DNA of 5,221 nucleotides from Propionibacteriaceae bacterium. Lineage in GTDB: Bacteria > Actinomycetota > Actinomycetes > Propionibacteriales > Propionibacteriaceae. The notes under the pieces were generated by a model, which saw only the letters and a program-made list of their open reading frames with translations, made no database searches and was not told the DNA's origin. The DNA lies in NCBI GenBank assembly GCA_030544185.1, contig JAUNRO010000236.1, positions 1 to 5,221 on the forward strand, given 5' to 3'. Of the stretch, positions 1-5,221 are shown one piece after another. The translations under genes and the position numbers were made by a program. How positions within the stretch are numbered: position 1 is the first letter of the stretch; every line of letters starts with the position of its first letter.

Positions 1-993
1 CAGCCCCAGCGAGTTCGCCTTGGCGACGAAGCGGTCGAAGGCGTCCCAGTCACCCAGGTCGGGGTGCAGCGCGTCGTGACCGCCGGCGGTGTTGCCGATC
101 GCCCACGGCGAGCCGGGCTCGCCCTCGGCCGGGGTCAGGGTGTTGTTCTTGCCCTTGCGGAACTGGTCACCGATCGGATGGATCGGGGGCAGATAGACGA
201 CGTCGAAGCCCATCTCGGCGGCCGCCTCGAGCCGCTCGTGGGAGGTGTCGAAGGTGCCGGAGGTCCACACCCCGGTCTCGGGGTCCTGCGTCGCGCCCTG
301 GGAGCGGGGGAAGAACTCATACCACGCGCTGAACAGCGCGCGCTGCCGGTCGACGAACAGCGGGTAGTCCGGCGTCGCGGTGACCAGCCGGCGCGGGCCG
401 AAGATCCGCATCAGCTCGTCGGACTCCTCGCCCAGCAGATCATGGGCGAGATAGCGGCCCTCGATGTTCGGATCGCACCGCCGGGCCAGTTCCTCCAGGC
501 GCTGGCCCGCTCCCGGCGAACCCCCGGCGTACGCCGCCTCCGCGGCCTCGGTGAACAGCAGCCGGCCCTCGCCGCAGACCAACTCGACATCCATCGCGGC
601 CGGGAGCTTGATCTCGGCGTGATGGGACCACGTCCCCCACGGGTCGTCCCAGGCCTCGACCCGGAATGTCCACGCGCCCTCGTGGCCGGGGCGCACCCAG
701 GCCTCCCAGCGGTCGAAGCCGGCGGGCTCACAGGGCACCATCCGGGCGCGGGTGACGCGGCCCTCCGGGTCGGTGAGCACGGCCGTGGCGGCGACGGAGT
801 CGTGGCCCTCGCGGAAGACCGTGGCGCGGATGGGGATGAGCTCATCCACGGCGGCCTTCGCGGCGTACGCCCCGCCCTCCAGGACGGGCTCCACCTTGGT
901 CACCGGGAACCGGCCGATGACATGGCCCAGTTCACTGGTGAGCGTGGTCGTTGGGCTGGACGGGACGGGCTGTGCGGAACTCAAGGCAGTCAC
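1..993 (-). CDS. glgE: GlgE, alpha-1,4-glucan:maltose-1-phosphate maltosyltransferase (N-terminal part, cut by left edge)
   Basis: GlgE (GH13 family) transfers maltosyl units from alpha-maltose-1-phosphate to the non-reducing end of alpha-1,4-glucans in the cytoplasm, the polymerising step of the trehalose-to-glucan pathway. The window gives 331 residues, about half the usual length of roughly 660-700. Residues about 25-135 are the beta-sandwich N domain, with FREGHDSVAAT at 60-70 and WGTWSHHAEIKLP at 119-131. About 140-205 should be the inserted helical S domain. The catalytic barrel begins with WYEFFPRS (224-231), GFDVVYLPPIHPIG (262-275), RKGKNNT (279-285), GSPWAIG (294-300) and GGHD (304-307). 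All of these match characterised mycobacterial and Streptomyces GlgE. The catalytic nucleophile and acid lie beyond the left edge and cannot be checked. The start is GTG at 993: a stop lies in frame at 1003-1005, and a -10-like hexamer sits six bases upstream of the GTG. It is divergent from glgP. Confidence 0.96.
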   Translation of the reverse strand, partial: MTALSSAQPVPSSPTTTLTSELGHVIGRFPVTKVEPVLEGGAYAAKAAVDELIPIRATVFREGHDSVAATAVLTDPEGRVTRARMVPCEPAGFDRWEAWVRPGHEGAWTFRVEAWDDPWGTWSHHAEIKLPAAMDVELVCGEGRLLFTEAAEAAYAGGSPGAGQRLEELARRCDPNIEGRYLAHDLLGEESDELMRIFGPRRLVTATPDYPLFVDRQRALFSAWYEFFPRSQGATQDPETGVWTSGTFDTSHERLEAAAEMGFDVVYLPPIHPIGDQFRKGKNNTLTPAEGEPGSPWAIGNTAGGHDALHPDLGDWDAFDRFVAKANSLGL

Positions 994-999
994 GCTCCC

Positions 1000-1028
1000 A
1001 AACTATCGGGGGCGGCCCCGGGTGTGCA
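1000..1028 (-). promoter_or_regulatory. glgE promoter, probably giving a leaderless mRNA
   Basis: On the minus strand TAGTTT (1000-1005) fits the actinobacterial -10 pattern TANNNT and is followed by six bases, GGGAGC, and then the GTG start of glgE. Transcription would begin at or next to the start codon. Seventeen bases upstream of the -10, TGCACA (1023-1028) matches four of six positions of TTGACA. GGGAG lies too close to the GTG to be a normal ribosome binding site. The same hexamer at the same distance precedes glgP on the other strand, which strengthens the call. The assignment is by sequence only. Confidence 0.6.
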
Positions 1029-1053
1029 GCCGGGCCACGAGGAGAAGCCCGAG

Positions 1054-1068
1054 CCGGCGACTCGCCGG
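1054..1068. promoter_or_regulatory. Palindrome in the middle of the glgE-glgP divergent spacer, possible operator
   Basis: CCGGCGACTCGCCGG is a perfect inverted repeat with 7-base arms around a single C at 1061. It lies close to the midpoint between the two -10 hexamers (1000-1005 and 1109-1114), about 40-50 bases from each. That position would suit a regulator acting on both promoters. I do not recognise the motif as the site of a known regulator. GC-rich spacers produce such palindromes by chance fairly often, so this is a candidate only. Confidence 0.3.
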
Positions 1069-1094
1069 GCGACTTGTCGGCGATGGGGTCATGC

Positions 1095-1108
1095 GCGCCG
1101 GTGGGCGC
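1095..1108. promoter_or_regulatory. Small inverted repeat abutting the glgP -10 element
   Basis: GCGCC-GGTG-GGCGC is an inverted repeat with 5-base arms and a 4-base centre. It ends one base before the TAGTTT of glgP, inside what would be the -35/-10 spacer. A repressor bound there would block polymerase. The arms are short and GC-only, so chance is a real alternative. Confidence 0.2.
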
Positions 1109-1114
1109 TAGTTT
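1109..1114 (+). promoter_or_regulatory. glgP -10 element, probably giving a leaderless mRNA
   Basis: TAGTTT matches TANNNT and is followed by exactly six bases, GTGCGC, and then GTG at 1121. No AGGAGG-like sequence precedes either candidate GTG (1115 or 1121), which agrees with a leaderless transcript beginning at 1121. No good -35 is visible: at a 17-base spacing GGGTCA (1086-1091) matches only three of six positions of TTGACA. The arrangement mirrors the glgE promoter on the opposite strand. Confidence 0.6.
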
Positions 1115-1120
1115 GTGCGC

Positions 1121-3673
1121 GTGCGTGCGATTCGTAGATTCATTGTTCAGCCCGTCCTCCCGGATTCCCTGAAGCCGCTGGAGGAACTGTCGACGAACCT
1201 CCGGTGGGCCTGGCACCAGGACACCAAGGAGCTGTTCCGCGCGATCGACCCGGTGCTGTGGGAGGTCACCAAGAGCGACCCGATCCAGCTGCTCTCCCAA
1301 GTCCAGCCGGAGCGGCTGGAGGTGTTGGCCAACGACCCGAAGTTCGTCCGGAACTTGAAGCGGGCCGAGGCGGACCTCCACGAATATCTCAAGGGCGATC
1401 TCTGGTTTCAGGGTTATGCCGCCGAGCAGGAAGCGCCGAGCGCGATCGGTTATTTCTCCGCGGAGTTCGGGATCTCGGAGGTCCTGCCGATCTATTCCGG
1501 TGGCCTCGGCATCCTCGCGGGCGATCATCTGAAAGCGGCCTCCGACCTGGGCGTACCGATCATCGGCGTCGGCCTGCTCTATCGCCATGGCTATTTCCGG
1601 CAGTCGTTGAATTCGCACGGGTGGCAGCAGGAGTGGTATCCCACGCTGGACACCAGCTCCCTGCCCATCGAACCGCTGTCGGAGAACGGCGCTCAGGTGA
1701 CGATCGAGGTCCCGCTGCGCGGCCGGCCGTTGCGGGCCGCGGTGTGGGTGGCCCAGGTCGGCCGGGTCCCGCTGCTGCTGCTCGATGCCGATGTCGACGG
1801 CAACAGCGACGACCAGCGGATCATCACCGACCGGCTCTATGGCGGCGGGAGCGATCACCGCCTGGCCCAGGAGGTGCTGCTCGGCATCGGTGGCATCCGG
1901 GCGCTGCGCGAGTTCTGCCGGATCAGCGGCCATCCCGCCCCCGATGTCTATCACTGCAACGAGGGCCACGCGGGGTTCCTGGGCCTGGAGCGGATCCGCG
2001 AATACATCGTTGCCGGAATGGACTTCGACACCGCCGTCGAGAAGGCCCGCGCCGGGAACGTCTTCACCACCCACACCCCGGTGCCGGCCGGCATCGACCG
2101 GTTCTCGCGCGAGATCATCGTCGACCAGTTCCAGAGCTTCGACGGCCTGCCGCTGGACCGCATCCTCGCGTTCGGCGCCGAGGACTATGCCGGGGGCGAT
2201 CCGAGCCGGTTCAACATGGCGGTCATGGGCTTCCGGCTCGGTCAGCGCGCGAATGGTGTGTCCGAGCTGCACGGGCAGGTGTCGCGCGAGATGTTCACGG
2301 GGCTGTGGCCGGCGTTCGACACCTCCGAGGTGCCGATCGGCTCGATCACCAACGGCGTGCACCACCGGACGTGGATCCATCCCGAGCTGCTGGAGCTGCT
2401 CGAGAGCCCGGTGTCGGACACCGAGCGCGTCATCGACGGCTATGACTGGTCGGCGCTGGAGCGTGTCGACTCCCACACGATCTGGGCGCTGAAACGGCAG
2501 ATGCGTGGTGATCTCGTCAGCATGGCGCGCGAGCGGCTCGAGGCAAGCTGCCGGGCGCGCGGGATCAACAGCGACTGGGTGCCTGACGCCCTCGACCCGC
2601 ACATCCTCACCTTCGGCTTCGCCCGGCGCGGTGCGTCCTATAAGCGGCTGACGCTGATGCTGCGCGACCGGAACCGGCTGAAGCGGCTCCTGCTTGACCC
2701 CGAGCGCCCGATCCAGATCGTGATCGCCGGCAAGTCCCATCCGGCCGATGACACCGGCAAGGCGCTGATCCAGGAGATGGTGCAGTTCGCCGATGCCGAG
2801 GACATCCGGCACCGGATCGTGTTCCTGCCGGACTATGACATCTCGCTGGCCCGCCCGCTCTATCCCGGCTGCGATGTCTGGATCAACAACCCGCTGCGGC
2901 CCTATGAGGCCTGTGGCACCTCAGGGATGAAGGCCTCCCTCAACGGGGCGGCCAACCTGTCGATCCGCGACGGCTGGTGGGATGAGTGGTATGCCCCGGA
3001 GTGGGGCTGGGAGATCCCCTCCGCCGAGGCCATCGCCGATCCGGTGGCGCGCGACGACGCCGAGGCCCGCTCGATGTATGACATCATCGAGAACGAGATC
3101 GTCCCCCGCTACTACGACCGCGATTCCAGTGGCGTGCCGCAGCGCTGGGTGCAGATGATCCGCGACACGATCTCCGGGCTGGGGCCCAAGGTTCTCGCCT
3201 CGCGGATGGTCCGTGATTACGTGACCAAGCTGTACGCCCCGGCGGCGCGCGCGGACAGCATCATGACCGCGGACAAGGCGGCTGAGCTGGCCCAGTGGAA
3301 GCGCCGCGTCCGCGCCGCGTGGCCGCAGATCCGGGTGGATCACGTCGAGGTCGGCACCGCCGGTGGCACCGTGGAGATCAATGCGGAGTTCCCGGTCAGC
3401 GCCGTCGTGCGGCTGGGCGAGCTGCGGCCCGAGGACGTCGAGGTGCAGCTGGTCGCCGGTCATGTCGATGCGCACGACGAGCTTCATGACGTCCGGCGCT
3501 ATCCGATCGAGGACTGGATCGATGCCGAGGACGGCAACCGCCGCTATCGGATCACCAAGCACGCGCGTCACACCGGCTCCATCGGTGTGACCGTCCGCGT
3601 CGTGCCCAAGCACGAGTTGCTCGTGAACGATGCCGAACTCGGCATCGCGACCCTGCCGCACGGTGGTCTCTGA
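1121..3673 (+). CDS. glgP: GlgP, DUF3417-type alpha-glucan (maltodextrin/glycogen) phosphorylase
   Basis: GlgP is a cytoplasmic PLP-dependent GT35 phosphorylase that releases glucose-1-phosphate from non-reducing ends of alpha-1,4-glucans. The 850 residues fit the family; M. tuberculosis GlgP is about 860. The DUF3417 domain spans roughly 10-115, followed by the catalytic core from about 115 to 700, which includes the GGLGILAGDHLKAASDLG segment starting at 127. NEGH lies at 280-283. His318 in THTPVPAG aligns with the substrate His377 of rabbit phosphorylase. Arg503 and Lys508 in RRGASYK align with phosphate-binding Arg569 and Lys574. Lys604 in EACGTSGMK is the PLP Schiff-base lysine. No key residue is missing. 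About 720-850 form a C-terminal extension shared with actinobacterial homologues. I chose GTG 1121 over in-frame GTG 1115 because MRAIRRF then aligns with mycobacterial MKALRRF and because the -10 hexamer places the transcript start there. It is divergent from glgE. Confidence 0.97.
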   Translation: MRAIRRFIVQPVLPDSLKPLEELSTNLRWAWHQDTKELFRAIDPVLWEVTKSDPIQLLSQVQPERLEVLANDPKFVRNLKRAEADLHEYLKGDLWFQGYAAEQEAPSAIGYFSAEFGISEVLPIYSGGLGILAGDHLKAASDLGVPIIGVGLLYRHGYFRQSLNSHGWQQEWYPTLDTSSLPIEPLSENGAQVTIEVPLRGRPLRAAVWVAQVGRVPLLLLDADVDGNSDDQRIITDRLYGGGSDHRLAQEVLLGIGGIRALREFCRISGHPAPDVYHCNEGHAGFLGLERIREYIVAGMDFDTAVEKARAGNVFTTHTPVPAGIDRFSREIIVDQFQSFDGLPLDRILAFGAEDYAGGDPSRFNMAVMGFRLGQRANGVSELHGQVSREMFTGLWPAFDTSEVPIGSITNGVHHRTWIHPELLELLESPVSDTERVIDGYDWSALERVDSHTIWALKRQMRGDLVSMARERLEASCRARGINSDWVPDALDPHILTFGFARRGASYKRLTLMLRDRNRLKRLLLDPERPIQIVIAGKSHPADDTGKALIQEMVQFADAEDIRHRIVFLPDYDISLARPLYPGCDVWINNPLRPYEACGTSGMKASLNGAANLSIRDGWWDEWYAPEWGWEIPSAEAIADPVARDDAEARSMYDIIENEIVPRYYDRDSSGVPQRWVQMIRDTISGLGPKVLASRMVRDYVTKLYAPAARADSIMTADKAAELAQWKRRVRAAWPQIRVDHVEVGTAGGTVEINAEFPVSAVVRLGELRPEDVEVQLVAGHVDAHDELHDVRRYPIEDWIDAEDGNRRYRITKHARHTGSIGVTVRVVPKHELLVNDAELGIATLPHGGL

Positions 3674-5221
3674 TTCTGCTCATAGCACCGCCCCGGGGCC
3701 CGTGTGGGCCCGGGGCGAGGCGCGACGCTCGGGGGCGCCCGGCCGGCGCCGCTGGTGGATCGTCCTCCTGCTCGCGCTGGCCGCCGGGATCGGCCTGCTG
3801 GCGTACCCTCTCCTGCCCGTCACCCAGCACACCGCCACCTACCGCTGGGACGGGGCGGAACCGGCTGCCCTCCCGCTGAGCCCCTATCGCCCGGAGCGGC
3901 TGACCGTCGCGGCGGACTGCCGCACCGAAGGTGTCTTGCTGGAGACGGTGCAGGCGGTCGACGAGGGCTTGCGCACCGGCTCCGGCACGATCACCCGCCG
4001 GGAGCAGGTGCTGGCCCTGAGCCTGCGCACCGAGCGTGCGCTGATCGAGCTGGGCGACTGCAGCCGGTTGGAGATCGACATCACCGGTGACCGGGTCGCG
4101 GTCAGCCAGGACGGCACCGTCACCGACGAGATCCCGGGGGATCACCGCCCGGCGATCGACAGCCTGGCCTCGGGCCCCGGGGTGACCGGGGTCTCCGCGG
4201 TCGTGGTCGCCGACACCCAGTGGGACTCCTCACCCAGCACGCTGAAGATCGTCGTCGGCACCGTGAGCGCGGCGCTCCTCGCGGTGGCCCTGGCGCTGGC
4301 CGCGCTGGGGGACTCACCACGCCGGCGCTGGCAGGCCGGGCGCCTGCGCCCGGGCGCGGACGACGGCGTGGTCCTTGGGGCGATCGTGTTGGGCGTGATT
4401 GCCGGGGGCGCAACCGACGACGACGGCTTCATCGCCCAGATCATGCGGACGCGCGAGATGAGCGGCTATATCGGCAACTATGTGCGCTGGAACAACGCGC
4501 CGGAGGCGCCGTTCGGCTGGTTCTATGACCTCTATGCGCTGTGGGGCACGATCTCGATGGAACCGGTGTGGCTGCGGATCCTCCCCGCCCTCCTCGGTGT
4601 CCTCGCCTGGCTCGTGCTGCGGCACGGCCTCGCGCCGCGGCTGCTGCCCGGACTGACGGGGCAGACGGGGCCGGTGCGCACACCCATGCGCATCGCTCTC
4701 GCTGCCGGATTCACCCTGCTGTGGCTGGTGTTCTGCAATTCGCTGCGCCCGGAGATCTTCTTCGCCCTCGGCAGCGGCGTCGTGCTGCTGTGCGTACTCG
4801 ATGCGCTCCACCGGCGCAGCACCTGGCCGCTGCTGGTGGGCGCCCTCGTCGCCGGCCTCACCGTCGGCACCGGTCCGACCGGCCTGGTCGCGATCGCCCC
4901 GTTCGTCGTGGCGGGCCCGCGCCTGTGGCGGTGGCTGCGCCCCACCGGGCTCCGCGGGCTCGCGGTGGCCGCCACGTCGCTCGCCGCGCTCGGCGCCGTC
5001 GTGCTGCTGATGTTCGCCGATCAGACCCTCGCCAGCATCGCCTCGGCCAACCACGCCCGGACGGAGTTCGGGCCGATCTATCCGTTCTGGGAGGACTACC
5101 AGCGCTATTGGAAGCTCTGGTGGTCGTTCGCCGCCCGCCAGTTCAGCGTCTATCTCAGCGTCATCGCCCTGGCCTATCTGACCTGGCGGTGGCGTCGCCG
5201 CTCCGTATCACTTTCACCCGC
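3663..5221 (+). CDS. Emb-family arabinosyltransferase, GT53 (N-terminal part, cut by right edge)
   Basis: Emb enzymes are polytopic GT-C transferases that move arabinofuranose from decaprenyl-phosphate-arabinose onto cell-envelope arabinans. The 519 residues seen are about half of a typical 1,050-1,100. A basic N-terminus (GRRRWW) leads into TM1 (about 31-52) and PLLPVTQ, then the extracytoplasmic N domain with two Cys (86, 133) that match paired Cys of EmbB. TM2 is about 193-217 and TM3 about 235-250. DDDGF (252-256) matches the family acidic motif, followed by GYIGNYVRW (268-276) and APFGWFYDLYALW, then further helices, GTGPTGL and ADQTL (D453). EmbA, EmbB and EmbC cannot be told apart, so no symbol is given. 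The start is uncertain: GTG 3663 overlaps the glgP stop by 11 bases, while ATG 3630 and GTG 3702 are also in frame. None has a clear ribosome binding site. Family call about 0.93; start about 0.5. Confidence 0.9.
   Translation, partial: MVSDSAHSTAPGPVWARGEARRSGAPGRRRWWIVLLLALAAGIGLLAYPLLPVTQHTATYRWDGAEPAALPLSPYRPERLTVAADCRTEGVLLETVQAVDEGLRTGSGTITRREQVLALSLRTERALIELGDCSRLEIDITGDRVAVSQDGTVTDEIPGDHRPAIDSLASGPGVTGVSAVVVADTQWDSSPSTLKIVVGTVSAALLAVALALAALGDSPRRRWQAGRLRPGADDGVVLGAIVLGVIAGGATDDDGFIAQIMRTREMSGYIGNYVRWNNAPEAPFGWFYDLYALWGTISMEPVWLRILPALLGVLAWLVLRHGLAPRLLPGLTGQTGPVRTPMRIALAAGFTLLWLVFCNSLRPEIFFALGSGVVLLCVLDALHRRSTWPLLVGALVAGLTVGTGPTGLVAIAPFVVAGPRLWRWLRPTGLRGLAVAATSLAALGAVVLLMFADQTLASIASANHARTEFGPIYPFWEDYQRYWKLWWSFAARQFSVYLSVIALAYLTWRWRRRSVSLSP
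3689..3717 (+). promoter_or_regulatory. GC-only stem-loop at the glgP/Emb junction
   Basis: The arms are CGCCCCGGGGCCC (3689-3701) and GGGCCCGGGGCG (3706-3717). They pair over 12 positions with one bulged C, and the loop is GTGT (3702-3705). The structure begins 16 bases after the glgP stop codon. There is no T-tract after it, so it is not a standard intrinsic terminator. It could be a U-less actinobacterial terminator, an mRNA 3'-end stabiliser for glgP, or a hairpin that limits Emb translation. The in-frame GTG at 3702 sits exactly in the loop. If Emb starts at 3663 the hairpin lies within its first codons. Confidence 0.55.

Noticed and set aside
1070..1079. Short dyad CGAC-TT-GTCG upstream of glgP
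   Set aside because: Four-base arms are too short to separate from chance in this composition.
1115..1117. GTG 1115 as the glgP start
   Set aside because: It is in frame but lies within the six bases between the -10 hexamer and GTG 1121, and it adds two residues not matched by the mycobacterial N-terminus.
64..1137. Long plus-strand open frame of 357 codons across glgE and the spacer
   Set aside because: It lies antisense to glgE, whose frame gives a clear family match over its whole length. The translation is Arg/Gly/Ala-rich with no recognisable domain, as expected for a shadow frame in high-GC DNA.
1204..2445. Second plus-strand frame of 413 codons inside glgP
   Set aside because: It is an overlapping shadow frame. 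The glgP frame carries all the family motifs through this stretch.
932..2812. Minus-strand open frame of 626 codons opposite glgP and running into the glgE start
   Set aside because: Its composition is that of the complement of glgP codons. It has no domain I recognise and conflicts with two well-supported genes.
3630..3632. ATG 3630 as the Emb start
   Set aside because: In frame and without a following stop, but it would overlap glgP by 44 bases, has no ribosome binding site and adds a tail I cannot match. Kept only as an alternative.
2921..3661. Minus-strand open frame opposite the glgP C-terminus
   Set aside because: Antisense shadow with no recognisable motif or start signal.
3689..3717. 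Canonical intrinsic terminator after glgP
   Set aside because: The stem is strong but no T-run follows, and the Emb reading frame passes through it.
3552..5054. Several minus-strand open frames opposite the Emb gene (for example 3552-4145 and 4314-5054)
   Set aside because: All are Arg/Pro/Ala-rich shadows. The plus-strand frame reads without a stop to the window end and matches Emb proteins along its length.

Overview
The window comes from a high-GC actinobacterium. It holds three large genes whose ends I can place or bracket: the first half of glgE on the minus strand, a complete divergent glgP on the plus strand, and the first half of an Emb-type arabinosyltransferase that follows glgP on the plus strand. 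GlgE with the DUF3417-type short alpha-glucan phosphorylase is typical of actinobacteria. An Emb (GT53) protein points to a lineage with arabinan-containing wall polymers, such as Mycobacteriales/Corynebacteriales, Pseudonocardiales or another actinobacterial group with Emb homologues. I cannot name the genus.

Layout: glgE occupies 1-993 (minus strand, cut by the left edge). A 127-base divergent spacer (994-1120) carries two face-to-face promoters. glgP runs 1121-3673. The Emb gene starts at or near the glgP stop (3663 preferred) and runs off the right edge. A strong GC-only stem-loop (3689-3717) sits at the glgP/Emb junction. No RNA genes, mobile elements or CRISPR arrays were seen.

GlgE adds maltosyl units from maltose-1-phosphate to a growing alpha-1,4-glucan, and GlgP removes terminal glucose as glucose-1-phosphate. 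The divergent pair therefore places synthesis and breakdown of the same polymer on one control region. The divergent glgE/glgP order is the familiar one in mycobacteria and streptomycetes, where treS, mak/pep2 and glgB tend to lie on the glgE side, outside this window. The Emb gene directly after glgP is the unexpected part, because Emb enzymes build arabinan from decaprenyl-phosphate-arabinose outside the membrane.

The most striking regulatory signal is that both glgE and glgP have the same hexamer, TAGTTT, exactly six bases upstream of a GTG start, with no convincing Shine-Dalgarno sequence. This is the layout expected for leaderless mRNAs. The second is a GC hairpin with a candidate Emb start codon in its loop. 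The third is that the Emb protein naturally has Ile at the position aligned with Met306 of M. tuberculosis EmbB, the main ethambutol-resistance site.
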